DNA of 64,000 nt from assembly GCF_029543105.1 (NCBI RefSeq), contig NZ_JARQXB010000006.1, forward strand, positions 1 through 64,000. The letters run 5' to 3'. Every line of letters starts with the position of its first letter. Positions within the stretch are counted from its first letter, which is position 1. Below are positions 30,099 through 38,047 of the stretch, one piece after another. The position numbers and the translations under genes are program-made. The DNA is from Stenotrophomonas sp. HITSZ_GD. Lineage in GTDB: Bacteria > Pseudomonadota > Gammaproteobacteria > Xanthomonadales > Xanthomonadaceae. Under the pieces are notes generated by a model, which saw nothing but the letters and a program-made list of their open reading frames with translations, was not told where the DNA came from and searched no databases.

Positions 30099-31354
30099 TC
30101 GGCGTTTCCAGCAGAGAGTTGGAGGACGGCGCGCAGGCCGTGCGGGAGGTTGGCTTCCAGCCGCAAGGCCCCCGCATGCTGGCGGGCGATGCGCTCGACG
30201 ATCGCCAGGCCCAGGCCGGCGCCACCAGCGCGCGCGTCGTGCACGAACGGCCGCATGGCTTGCGCGGCTTGTACAGGCGTCATGCCGGGGCCGTGGTCGG
30301 CCACCTCCAGCCGCCAGCCCCCGGCCTCGGGCGAGAGCGCCAGCTCGAACGGTGCCGCGCCATGCCGCTGCGCATTGCCGACCAGGTTCTCTATCGCGCG
30401 CGCCAGCGCAACCGGCCGGCCGCGCATCGGCGCTTGCGGCGGCAGCACGACGCGCCACCCGGCGTGATGGGCCGACAGCACGCCGGCACACAGGCTGGCG
30501 AGGTCGAGCGGCTGCATCGCTTCGTCGCGTCCGTCGCGCGCATAGGCGATGAACTGCGACAGGATCGCGTCGATCTCGGCGATGTCGTGCTCCATGCCTT
30601 CGCGCAGCGCGGGTTCGGCTTCCGGCAGCAACGCCAGCGCGTACTGCAATCGCGTCAGCGGCGTACGCAGGTCGTGCGAGATGCCGGCCAGCATCACCGC
30701 GCGCTCGGCGGCGACTTCGCGCGCTTCGGCACTGGCCTGCGCCAGTGCGGCGGCAAGTTCTTCCACTTCGCGGGGCGCACCGGGCGCGAGCGGATGCAAC
30801 GGCTCGCCCTGCACGAGCGTTGGCGCCTGCCTGGCCAGCGCGCGCAGCGGCTGTACGAGGCGGCGCGCGAAGCCGGCCGCCGCCAGCCATGTCAGCAGCG
30901 CCAAGCCCGCCAGCATGCCTAGCGACCAGCGGCGCGCTACCCGCGGCGGATCGCTGCGCAGCGCGACCCACACCGGCGTTGGCGTGGCCAGCCCAAGCCA
31001 CCACCGGCTGCCGGTGTCGCCGCGCTCGCGCCGCAAGCTGCGGCCCGGTGCCAGCCGCGGCACGGCTACCGCGCCGAGTCGCTCCGCCAAGGGCATCGCG
31101 CGGCCGGGCGCTTCGGTGCGCACCTCCAGGCCGGCCTGGCGCAGCCAGTCCACCGCCGCTTGCGGGGACTGCTGCCGCGCCATCGCCTCGGCGGCATCGG
31201 CGAAGCCGGCCAGCGCACGCAGGCGTTGCGGTCCATCGGATGGCAGCGCGACCTCGCGCGTGAGCACCACCGTCCACAGCGCGGCGCCGAGCAGGACCAG
31301 GGCCAACACCAGCACCAGCTGGCCGAACACGCTGCGCGGTCGCAGGCGGATCAC
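30095..31354 (-). CDS. EnvZ-like sensor histidine kinase
   Basis: Membrane sensor of 419 residues: membrane segments at about 10-30 and 143-162 enclose a roughly 110-residue periplasmic part; HAMP at about 163-215; phosphoacceptor H227 in GISHDLRTPL; N box NLVGNAQRH near 323-331; G1 box DHGPGM near 353; G2 GLGLAI near 387. The start is GTG at 31352-31354, overlapping the response regulator stop as GTGA; the upstream-open frame lies inside the regulator gene. It pairs with the regulator at 31351-32079. Confidence 0.9.
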   Translation of the reverse strand: MIRLRPRSVFGQLVLVLALVLLGAALWTVVLTREVALPSDGPQRLRALAGFADAAEAMARQQSPQAAVDWLRQAGLEVRTEAPGRAMPLAERLGAVAVPRLAPGRSLRRERGDTGSRWWLGLATPTPVWVALRSDPPRVARRWSLGMLAGLALLTWLAAAGFARRLVQPLRALARQAPTLVQGEPLHPLAPGAPREVEELAAALAQASAEAREVAAERAVMLAGISHDLRTPLTRLQYALALLPEAEPALREGMEHDIAEIDAILSQFIAYARDGRDEAMQPLDLASLCAGVLSAHHAGWRVVLPPQAPMRGRPVALARAIENLVGNAQRHGAAPFELALSPEAGGWRLEVADHGPGMTPVQAAQAMRPFVHDARAGGAGLGLAIVERIARQHAGALRLEANLPHGLRAVLQLSAGNAE

Positions 31355-32079
31355 GCCACGTCCCCGGCCGGGGGCGGCACGAACACGTACCCCACCCCCC
31401 ACACGGTCTGGATCACGCGCGGCGCATGGCTGTCACGTTCGACCAATTTGCGCAGCCGCGCCACGGTGACATCGATGCTGCGCTCGAAGGCCTGGTGTTC
31501 GCGACCGTGGGCCAGGCTCATCAGGCGGTCGCGGCTCAGCGGCTGGTGCGGATGGCGCAGCAGTACCGACAGCACGGCGAATTCGGCCGTGGTCAACAGC
31601 ACTTCCTCCTCTCCCCGGCGCAGCACGCGCGTGGCCAGGTCCAACCGGTGCGCGCCGATTGCCATCGTGCCGCCCTGCGGCTGCGGCGCGCCGGCGCCCG
31701 CAGGGCCGGCACGTCGCAACACGGCGCGGATGCGCGCAAGCAGTTCGCGCGGGCTGACCGGCTTGGGCAGGTAGTCGTCGGCGCCGATCTCCAGGCCGAG
31801 GATGCGGTCGATCTCGTCGCCCTTGGCCGTGAGCATCACCACCGGCGTATGGTCGCCGCGGCCACGCAGGTCGCGGCACAAGGTGAGGCCATCGTCGCCG
31901 GGCAGCATGAGGTCGAGCACGATCAGGTCGTAGTGGCCGCGATCCAGCGCATGGCGCATCTGGGTGCCATCGCCGACGCCGCGCACCTGGAAGCCCTGCC
32001 CCTCCAGGTAGCGGGCCAGCAGCTCGCGCAGGCGCGGATCGTCGTCGACCAGCAGCAGCCGGGGCAGGGTGTCGTCCAT
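31351..32079 (-). CDS. OmpR-family response regulator
   Basis: DNA-binding regulator of 242 residues: receiver domain with acidic D12-D14 and phosphoacceptor D56 in VLDLMLPG, K near 106 in YLPKP, and a C-terminal winged helix (about 145-235) ending with TVWGVGYVF. The start is taken at ATG 32077-32079, which gives the standard receiver N-terminus; no strong ribosome site is visible, and the frame remains open for 25 more codons. It heads the regulator-kinase-hydrolase operon. An inverted repeat at 32138-32175 upstream could be its own binding site. Confidence 0.9.
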   Translation of the reverse strand: MDDTLPRLLLVDDDPRLRELLARYLEGQGFQVRGVGDGTQMRHALDRGHYDLIVLDLMLPGDDGLTLCRDLRGRGDHTPVVMLTAKGDEIDRILGLEIGADDYLPKPVSPRELLARIRAVLRRAGPAGAGAPQPQGGTMAIGAHRLDLATRVLRRGEEEVLLTTAEFAVLSVLLRHPHQPLSRDRLMSLAHGREHQAFERSIDVTVARLRKLVERDSHAPRVIQTVWGVGYVFVPPPAGDVA

Positions 32080-32137
32080 GGCGCCACTATCGGGCCACGC
32101 GATCGCTCCGGGCAATGCGGCCGCCGGCCGAGGTGTA

Positions 32138-32175
32138 AGCAAATGTTTCGACACCCGGCGTCAGAAACATCTGCT
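32138..32175. promoter_or_regulatory. candidate operator between the two-component operon and the secreted Gly/Ala protein
   Basis: AGCAAATGTTTC (32138-32149) and GAAACATCTGCT (32164-32175) are inverted repeats matching at 11 of 12 positions with a 14-base spacer. The GAAACAT half-site resembles the GnAACA core recognised by OmpR-type regulators. It lies between divergent start codons (32079 and 32258). Confidence 0.5.
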
Positions 32176-32257
32176 CGCCGATGCGGGCGACCCTGCGGCC
32201 ACGGCGGCGCTAGCGTGTCCTGCGGCGGCATTCCGACCGCCGAACAGGAGCCCCGAC

Positions 32258-32797
32258 ATGAGAGCGACGTCTACCCTTCCCCTCTGCCTGGCGGTGCTGT
32301 GCGCCGCCGGCCTCTCCCTGCACAGCGCCGATGCCGACGCCGGACGTGTGCGCGCGCACGGCGTGGCCGCCGGAGCGGACGGCCGCGCGGCCGGAACCGT
32401 CGCCGCCGGCCAGAACGCGCGTGGTGCGTATGCACGTGGCCACCACCTCGTGGGCGATCGCCAGGGCAATGTGCACGGCGGCAGCAGCGCGGCGGTGGTC
32501 GGTGCGGCCGGCGGGCAGGCGCAGCGCCAGGGCAGCTTCAGCCGGCAGGCCGACGGCAGCGCCGCGCACGCCGGATCATTTAGTGCGCAAGGCGCGCAGG
32601 GCGGCACGCTCGCCAGCAGCGGCAACATCGCCCGCGACGCCGACGGCCAGCTCGACGGCAGCCGCAGTACCACCGCCACCGGCCGCAACGGCGGTAGCTA
32701 CGTCGGCGCGACCCAGGTCGCCGATGGGCACGTCACCCATACCGGCAGTTGCCGCACTGCCGCGGGCGAAACCATCGCCTGCCCGGGCGGCCGCTGA
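32258..32797 (+). CDS. secreted glycine/alanine-rich repetitive protein
   Basis: A 179-residue exported protein with a signal peptide (about 1-27). The mature part is low-complexity, rich in Gly, Ala, Ser, Gln and Arg, with loosely repeating blocks such as RQADGSAAHAGSF and RDADGQLDGSRS, and ends in a two-cysteine tail (SC...AC). I do not recognise a family; similar short repetitive proteins occur in Xanthomonadaceae. CAGGAG precedes the ATG by seven bases. Divergent from the OmpR-type operon and directly followed by an EF-hand gene. Confidence 0.7.
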   Translation: MRATSTLPLCLAVLCAAGLSLHSADADAGRVRAHGVAAGADGRAAGTVAAGQNARGAYARGHHLVGDRQGNVHGGSSAAVVGAAGGQAQRQGSFSRQADGSAAHAGSFSAQGAQGGTLASSGNIARDADGQLDGSRSTTATGRNGGSYVGATQVADGHVTHTGSCRTAAGETIACPGGR

Positions 32798-32814
32798 TGC
32801 CACGGAGCGCCCGC

Positions 32815-33108
32815 ATGCGATGGCTCGCCCTCATGTCCCTGGCCGCCTTGTCCTGGCCGCTCATCGCGTCGGCCCAGGCGCCGGCCGCGTCCTCGCTCAC
32901 CGACGCGCAGCGCGAGCGCCTCGCGCAGGCGGCGGAGCGTTTCCGCGCGGCCGATACGAACCACGACGGCCAGATCAGCCGCGCGGAAGCCGACGCTTCG
33001 CTGCCGCGTATCGCCAAACGCTTCGACCAGCTCGATGCCGATGGCAATGGGCAGCTATCGGCCGACGAGTTCCGCGAGGCCATGGCGCGGGCGCGGGCCC
33101 AGCGCTGA
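32815..33108 (+). CDS. secreted two-EF-hand protein
   Basis: Small exported protein (97 residues) with a signal peptide (MRWLALMSLAALSWPLIASA) and a pair of canonical calcium loops, DTNHDGQISRAE near 46-57 and DADGNGQLSADE near 71-82. Both loops have Asp at 1 and Glu at 12, so calcium binding is expected. The start at 32815 is supported by GGAG; another ATG at 32797 overlaps the upstream stop (TGATG) and cannot be excluded. Probably co-transcribed with the preceding gene. Confidence 0.8.
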   Translation: MRWLALMSLAALSWPLIASAQAPAASSLTDAQRERLAQAAERFRAADTNHDGQISRAEADASLPRIAKRFDQLDADGNGQLSADEFREAMARARAQR

Positions 33109-33269
33109 GCTGCCCGCCCGGCGTAGCGGCGCCGGCCCAGCGCTTGGCAGGGGCATTCGCGAGGCGCCGGGCCGGGCGCCTCAGCCAACACGCGCCCACC
33201 ACGCGGCGACCACGCGCGGTTGATGCGGCGCGCCCTACGGTGAGCGCCCTGCCCCTAGCGGAGTTGCCC

Positions 33270-33761
33270 GTGACCCATTCCGACGTTGTCGCCATTCCAT
33301 CGCTCGACCTGCAGCGCTACCTGGGCACCTGGTACGAGATCGCGCGGCTGCCCATGCGCTACGAGCCGGCCAATGCCACCGACGTCTCCGCGCACTACGC
33401 GCTGGACGAGGACGGCAAGGTCAACGTGCGCAACCGTTGCCGGGTGGAGGGCAAGGTCGAGGAATCCGTCGGGCAGGCCACGCCGGTGGACGCGGGCAAC
33501 AGCAAGCTGGAGGTGAGTTTCCTGCCCGAAGGTCTGCGCTGGATTCCCTTCACCAAGGGCGACTACTGGGTGCTGAAGCTCGACGCGGACTACCAGGTCG
33601 CGCTGGTGGGCACGCCGAACCGGGAATACCTGTGGTTGCTGGCGCGCCAGCCGCAGCTCGACGCCGCCTCGCGCTTGCTGTTCCTGGACGAGGCGCGCCG
33701 CCAGGGCTTTGATCTTTCCAAGCTGATCGACACGCCGCATACCGGCGCGCCGACCGCCTGA
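33270..33761 (+). CDS. blc: lipocalin (Blc-like)
   Basis: Lipid-binding beta-barrel protein of 163 residues with the lipocalin signature YLGTWYEIARLPMRYE at about 18-33 and the YWVLKLD...YLWLLARQ segments of bacterial lipocalins. E. coli Blc is an outer-membrane lipoprotein; this one has no signal peptide or lipobox when started at GTG 33270 (GGAG six bases before). An alternative GTG about 30 bases upstream adds no signal either. It may therefore be cytoplasmic or lack a recognised export signal. Confidence 0.85.
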   Translation: MTHSDVVAIPSLDLQRYLGTWYEIARLPMRYEPANATDVSAHYALDEDGKVNVRNRCRVEGKVEESVGQATPVDAGNSKLEVSFLPEGLRWIPFTKGDYWVLKLDADYQVALVGTPNREYLWLLARQPQLDAASRLLFLDEARRQGFDLSKLIDTPHTGAPTA

Positions 33762-33771
33762 CGCCGGGCCC

Positions 33772-33951
33772 TCAGGGGCGCGGCGGGGTCAGCGTATCCA
33801 GCTCGCGGGCGGCCGCCTCGGCCGCCTCCAGCGTATCGAAGGCCACGCCGGTATCGCCGACCACGTACTTGTCGCGCTGCTGCGCGCCCGCCGTCTCCGT
33901 GACCCGGTAGATCGGATTGGCGTCACTGCCGCCCACTCGCTGCTTGTCCAT
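33772..33951 (-). CDS. small hypothetical protein (59 aa)
   Basis: Short reading frame starting ATG at 33949-33951 (MDKQRVGGSDANPIYRVTE) and ending TGA at 33772. It has a good ribosome site (GAGGAG about seven bases upstream). The product is acidic with a C-terminal TLEAAEAAARELDTL helix and resembles small DUF2188-like or single-domain beta-beta-alpha proteins, but I cannot assign it. It fills what otherwise looks like a gap between the lipocalin and the membrane protein. Confidence 0.6.
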   Translation of the reverse strand: MDKQRVGGSDANPIYRVTETAGAQQRDKYVVGDTGVAFDTLEAAEAAARELDTLTPPRP

Positions 33952-33972
33952 CTTCGTCTCCTCAATGGAGGG

Positions 33973-34290
33973 TCAGGCTAGTGGCCCGCGAGCGGCGGTG
34001 GCGTGAACGCGCCAGCCCCACGCGGCCCACGCGGATGCCAGCACGCCGAGCAGGGTGAACAGGTAGGCCAGGGCGGCAAACGGCAGCGCGGTGTCGTGGA
34101 TCAGGCCACGGGTGTCCATGGATGGCTCGTGCCAGGCCGCGGCCGCCCAGGCGCCGCCCGCGCACCAGAAGCCTGCCGCGGCCATACGCCAGCGACCACG
34201 CGGATGGGCGCGGCGCCATGCCATGCGGGTGGACAGCCCGCCCAGCGCGAACAGCAGCGCGAGGGCGAAGGCGAAGGCGATGAAATCCAT
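33973..34290 (-). CDS. small membrane protein, function unknown
   Basis: A 105-residue protein with three to four hydrophobic segments (about 2-22, 35-53, 68-92). The ATG is preceded by ACGGAG at eight bases. No family is recognised. The small 59-residue gene follows 21 bases downstream on the same strand. Confidence 0.6.
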   Translation of the reverse strand: MDFIAFAFALALLFALGGLSTRMAWRRAHPRGRWRMAAAGFWCAGGAWAAAAWHEPSMDTRGLIHDTALPFAALAYLFTLLGVLASAWAAWGWRVHATAARGPLA

Positions 34291-34477
34291 GCGGCACTCC
34301 GTGAGGTTGGGGCGGCCACGGTGGATCGCCTCGGTGAAGTCGGCGCGAAGTCGCCGGCACGATCCGCCACCTCATGCGATTTTTCCAAGCCGTGGGCACG
34401 CCCGCCGCTTGCACACGGCGGACAAGCGGACGCTCGGCTATGCTCGGCCCACCTCGACCGGCAAGGAGCAGGCAGTC

Positions 34478-35110
34478 ATGCGTTATCGGCTTATCGTGGG
34501 TATAGGGGCGCTGTGCCTGCTGGCGGGCAGCGGTTGTTCCAGCGACATGGGCGCGCGCGTGGCGCCCACCAGCCAGGTCACGGTGTCGATGCCGGCCACG
34601 CAGTTGCCGGGTCCGCACTACGCCTGGGTGCCGATGCCGGCCCAGTTGCCCGCCGAATCCGACCCGCGCGTGCTGGACCCGCAGTTCCGCACGCGCCTGC
34701 AAGCCGCGCTGGATCGCGCCCTGCAGGCCAAGGGCTACACGCTCGCGCCGAGCGCGTCGCAGGCCGATTTCCTGGTCGCCTACCGCGTGGGCGTGCGCGA
34801 TGGCGAGCAGGTGCTGCTGCGCGACGAGGGCGTCGGCAGCCAGCCCACGCCGCAAGCGGCGGTGGAGTGCACCAGCAACGGGTGTTCGCAGATGGTGGTG
34901 CCCGGTGGCGACGGTGCGCCGGTGATGGATATCCGCCGTGCACGCTATACCGAAGGCGCGCTGCAGGTGGAGGCGATCGAGCGCTCGTCGATCCGCGTGG
35001 TGTGGCGCGCGCTCAACCGCGGCACCGTGAGCCGCAAGGACGACAGCGCCACGCGGCTGGATGCCATCGCGCGCGAGACGCTGGCGCAGCTGCCGCTCGC
35101 GTCGCGCTGA
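34478..35110 (+). CDS. DUF4136-type lipoprotein
   Basis: Lipoprotein of 210 residues with lipobox LLAGSGC (Cys20). After the cysteine come YAWVPMPAQLP and LQAALDRALQAKGYTLAPS..ADFLVAYRVG, the pattern of DUF4136 proteins. Residues after Cys (SSD) do not include Asp at +2, which favours outer-membrane sorting. AAGGAG precedes the ATG by nine bases. It converges on the desaturase gene with nine bases between. Confidence 0.82.
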   Translation: MRYRLIVGIGALCLLAGSGCSSDMGARVAPTSQVTVSMPATQLPGPHYAWVPMPAQLPAESDPRVLDPQFRTRLQAALDRALQAKGYTLAPSASQADFLVAYRVGVRDGEQVLLRDEGVGSQPTPQAAVECTSNGCSQMVVPGGDGAPVMDIRRARYTEGALQVEAIERSSIRVVWRALNRGTVSRKDDSATRLDAIARETLAQLPLASR

Positions 35111-35119
35111 GCGCGGGCC

Positions 35120-36235
35120 TCAGGCGCCCTGCTGCACCAGCGGCTGGGGCGCCGGGGCGCGGCTGGGCAGTGCGTGGCGCAGGATGCGCCACGCCACCTG
35201 GCCGAACTGCCGCGGCAACGAGCCAGTGTTGTAGTGCTGGCCGTAGCGCGCGCAGATCTGCTTCACCTCGCGGCCAATCGCGGCGTAGCGGTTCGCCGGC
35301 AGGTCCGGATAGAAATGGTGTTCGATCTGGTGGCTGAGGTTGCCGGTGAGCACGTCGATCACCGGGCCGCCGCTGATGTTGGAAGAACCCCGCAGCTGGC
35401 GCAGGTACCAGTGCCCGCGTGACTCGTCGCGGATGCATTCCTTGGGGAACACTTCGGCGTCGGCGGTGAAGTGGCCGCAGAAGATCACCACGAACGTCCA
35501 GACGTTGCGCATGCCGTTAGCGACCAGGTTGCCCAGCAGCACCGGCAGGAAGAACGGGCCGGCCAGCAGCGGGAACACTACGTAATCCTTGAGTAACTGG
35601 CGCGCGGCCTTCCGGCCCACCGGGCGGGCGATGCGCAGCAGCTGGCGGGTCTTCATCTTGCCGGTGAACCAGCGGCCCACGCGCAGGTCCTGGATCGCCA
35701 CGCCCCACTGGAACAGCAGCGCGAACACCACCGCGATCGGCGGCTGCAGCAGGTAGAACGGGCGCCAGCGCTGCTCGGGGAAGATGCGCAGCAGGCCATA
35801 GCCGATGTCGTCGTCCATGCCGCGCACGTTGGTGTAGGTGTGGTGGCGGAAGTTGTGCGTCTTGCGCCAGTTGTCGCCGGTGGCGACGATGTCCCACTCG
35901 TAGGTGGCGCCCTGCAGGTGCGCATCGCCCATCCAGTCGTACTGGCCATGCATGACGTTGTGGCCGAGCTCCATGTTCTCCAGGATCTTCGACAGGCCCA
36001 GCAGCAGCGTGCCGGCGATCCACGCCGGCCACAGCAGCACCGGCACGAACGCGCCCAGGAACAGCAGCGCGCGGCCGGCCACGCCCGTCCAGCGCACGGC
36101 GGCCACGATGCGGCGGATGTAGATCGCATCGCGGGCGCCGAGGTCGGCGGTCACGCGGCGGCGCAGCGCGTCCAGTTCCTCGCCGAAGCGATCCAGTTCG
36201 GCCGGCGTCAGCACGCGGTTGGTGGGGCGGGTCAT
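35120..36235 (-). CDS. acyl-lipid/acyl-CoA fatty acid desaturase
   Basis: Membrane di-iron desaturase of 371 residues with the three histidine boxes: HNVMH at 92-96, HNFRHH at 127-132 and QIEHH in the C-terminal third. Several hydrophobic segments flank the boxes. It introduces double bonds into saturated acyl chains aerobically. It lies 10 bases after the ferredoxin reductase gene, which would supply electrons, and the divergent FabR/DesT-type repressor completes the arrangement known from the Pseudomonas DesT-controlled desaturase locus. The position of the new double bond cannot be told from sequence. Confidence 0.92.
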   Translation of the reverse strand: MTRPTNRVLTPAELDRFGEELDALRRRVTADLGARDAIYIRRIVAAVRWTGVAGRALLFLGAFVPVLLWPAWIAGTLLLGLSKILENMELGHNVMHGQYDWMGDAHLQGATYEWDIVATGDNWRKTHNFRHHTYTNVRGMDDDIGYGLLRIFPEQRWRPFYLLQPPIAVVFALLFQWGVAIQDLRVGRWFTGKMKTRQLLRIARPVGRKAARQLLKDYVVFPLLAGPFFLPVLLGNLVANGMRNVWTFVVIFCGHFTADAEVFPKECIRDESRGHWYLRQLRGSSNISGGPVIDVLTGNLSHQIEHHFYPDLPANRYAAIGREVKQICARYGQHYNTGSLPRQFGQVAWRILRHALPSRAPAPQPLVQQGA

Positions 36236-36245
36236 GCGGGGTTCC

Positions 36246-37301
36246 TCAGAGTTCCAGGATCAGGTCGGTGCTCGGCGCCTGCACGCACAGGCGCACCGGC
36301 GCGGCGGGCTCGTCGTGCCGCTGGCCGCTGAGCAGGTGGCGGGTGGCGCCACTCTGGCGCTGGCACACACAGGTGTTGCAGATGCCCATGCGGCAACCGT
36401 GGCGCGGCTTCAGCCCATGCGCTTCCAGGCCCTCGAGCAGCGACACGGCGCGCGGCAGGCGCAGCGTGCGGCCGCTGCGGGCAAGCACGACCTCCACCTC
36501 GCCGTCTTCGGCCAGCGTCTGTTCGGGCGCGCTGAAGGCCTCGGCCTCGTAGCCTGCTGCCTGCTCCGCCACGCGCGCGCGCGCAGCCTGCACGAAGCCG
36601 CCCGGCCCGCAGGCCAGCACCTGCGTGCCTTCCAGCGCCGGCCAGTACGACGGCGTGAGCGCGTCCACGCGCGCGGCGCCTTCGCCGGTCACGTGCAGCT
36701 GCACGCGCAGGCGCGGGTGGGCGTGCGCCAACGCCAGCAGTTCCTGCGCGAAGCAGGCCTCCTCGCGGCGGCGCGTCCAGTACATCAGGGTGATGTCGCG
36801 GTCCAGGCCGCGTTCGGCCTGCGCGCGCAGCAGCGCGCGCATCGGCGTGATGCCGCTGCCGGCGGCCAACATCAGCACCGGCGCGTTGCCGTGCGGCCAG
36901 CGGAAATCGCCGAAGCCCTGTCCCAGCTCGAACACCTCGCCGATACGGGCGTGTTGCGCCAGGTGCGGGCTCACCCGCCCGCCGGCCTGCGTCTTGACGG
37001 TGATCTCCAGGCGGCCGGGCGCAATTACGGTGGGGCTGTAATGCCGGCGCAACCACGTGCCCTGAAGCTGCACGCCAAGCTCCACGTGCTGACCGGGCGC
37101 GACGCCTCGCCAATGGCGATTGGCCTGCAGCAACAAAGTGACCGCGCCCTCCCCTTCCTCGCGACGGGCAATGAGGCGCGCACGCGGGCGCTCCCACGTC
37201 CACAGCGGATTCAGGCGCGTGGCCCAGAAGTCGAAGAAGGCCGGGTCGAGCCAGCGCCGGGTGGCATCGAAGGACGAAGTGGGAGTCAGGAGAGCTGCCA
37301 T
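36246..37301 (-). CDS. ferredoxin-NADP reductase-type electron donor with 2Fe-2S domain
   Basis: Electron-transfer protein of 351 residues: FAD domain with RRHYSPT-type flavin motif near 95, NAD(P)-binding domain with LAAGSGITPMRALL near 145-158, and a C-terminal plant-type 2Fe-2S ferredoxin with ligands C303, C308, C311 and C339. It should pass electrons from NAD(P)H to the desaturase encoded just downstream. The ATG at 37299-37301 is chosen because a -10 box (TATAGT) ends six bases before it; the frame extends upstream through the operator and part of fabR, which cannot be coding. No Shine-Dalgarno is present, suggesting a leaderless mRNA. Confidence 0.9.
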   Translation of the reverse strand: MAALLTPTSSFDATRRWLDPAFFDFWATRLNPLWTWERPRARLIARREEGEGAVTLLLQANRHWRGVAPGQHVELGVQLQGTWLRRHYSPTVIAPGRLEITVKTQAGGRVSPHLAQHARIGEVFELGQGFGDFRWPHGNAPVLMLAAGSGITPMRALLRAQAERGLDRDITLMYWTRRREEACFAQELLALAHAHPRLRVQLHVTGEGAARVDALTPSYWPALEGTQVLACGPGGFVQAARARVAEQAAGYEAEAFSAPEQTLAEDGEVEVVLARSGRTLRLPRAVSLLEGLEAHGLKPRHGCRMGICNTCVCQRQSGATRHLLSGQRHDEPAAPVRLCVQAPSTDLILEL

Positions 37302-37307
37302 GCGCGC

Positions 37308-37337
37308 ACTATACGCATGCGCGCACAGCTGTGTATA
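37308..37337 (-). promoter_or_regulatory. promoter of the reductase-desaturase operon
   Basis: On the minus strand TATACA (37332-37337) as -35, an 18-base spacer and TATAGT (37308-37313) as -10. The expected start of transcription falls on or next to the A of the ATG at 37301, hence a probable leaderless transcript. The -35 overlaps the palindrome at 37334-37347. Confidence 0.55.
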
Positions 37338-37366
37338 CAGTTGTATATTCCGGCAGGCGCTATGAT
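37334..37366. promoter_or_regulatory. candidate FabR/DesT operator and -10 of the repressor gene
   Basis: A perfect inverted repeat TATACA-GT-TGTATA covers 37334-37347 between the divergent reductase and tetR-type genes. TATGAT at 37361-37366 is a consensus-like -10 for the repressor gene 27 bases before its ATG. The palindrome overlaps the -35 of the leftward promoter and lies at about the -35 of the rightward one, so one bound dimer could block both. Confidence 0.55.
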
Positions 37367-37392
37367 TCAGCCTTGCGTCCGCCGGAACCATC

Positions 37393-38046
37393 ATGCCCGC
37401 CAGCGTTACCGCCCCCGACCTGCCCGACACTGCCCCGGCCCGCAAGCCGGCGATCTCGCGCGAGGACCTGCTGGCTGCGGCGCTGAAGCTGATCGGGCCG
37501 CACCGCAGCCTGTCCACCTTGAGCCTGCGCGAGGTGGCCCGCGAGGCCGGTATCGCGCCGAACAGCTTCTACCGGCAGTTCCGTGACATGGACGAGCTGG
37601 CCGTGGCGCTGATCGACCTGGCCGGCCGCTCGCTGCGCACGATCATCGGCCAGGCGCGCGAGCGCGCGACCTCCACCGAGCGCAGCGTGATCCGGGTTTC
37701 GGTGGAGACCTTCATGGAGCAGCTGCGCGCCGACGACAAGCTGCTGCACGTGCTGTTGCGCGAAGGCGCGGTGGGCTCGGATGCGTTCAAGCACGCCGTG
37801 GAGCGCGAGCTGAATTACTTCGAGGAAGAACTGCAGCACGACCTGGTGCGGCTGGCCGCGGCCGATGGCGCGGTGCTGCACGAGCCGGCGCTGGTCGCCA
37901 AGGCGATCACCCGGTTGGTGTTCGCGATGGGGGCCACCGCGATGGACCTGCCGCCGGAACGCGACGAAGAACTGGTCCAGCAGATTTCGCAGATGCTGCG
38001 GATGATCATCACCGGCGCACGCCAGCTGGGCGCGTCCGCGCACTGA
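37393..38046 (+). CDS. fabR: TetR-family repressor of the FabR/DesT type
   Basis: Regulator of 217 residues with an N-terminal helix-turn-helix, LSLREVAREAGIAPNSFYRQF (about 43-63), nearly identical to that of FabR, and a helical ligand domain. FabR and DesT sense the ratio of unsaturated to saturated acyl-CoA/ACP and repress unsaturated fatty acid genes. Divergence from the reductase-desaturase operon supports this role; DesT is the closer functional parallel. Its stop is one base from the stop of the convergent response regulator. Confidence 0.88.
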   Translation: MPASVTAPDLPDTAPARKPAISREDLLAAALKLIGPHRSLSTLSLREVAREAGIAPNSFYRQFRDMDELAVALIDLAGRSLRTIIGQARERATSTERSVIRVSVETFMEQLRADDKLLHVLLREGAVGSDAFKHAVERELNYFEEELQHDLVRLAAADGAVLHEPALVAKAITRLVFAMGATAMDLPPERDEELVQQISQMLRMIITGARQLGASAH

Positions 38047-38047
38047 G

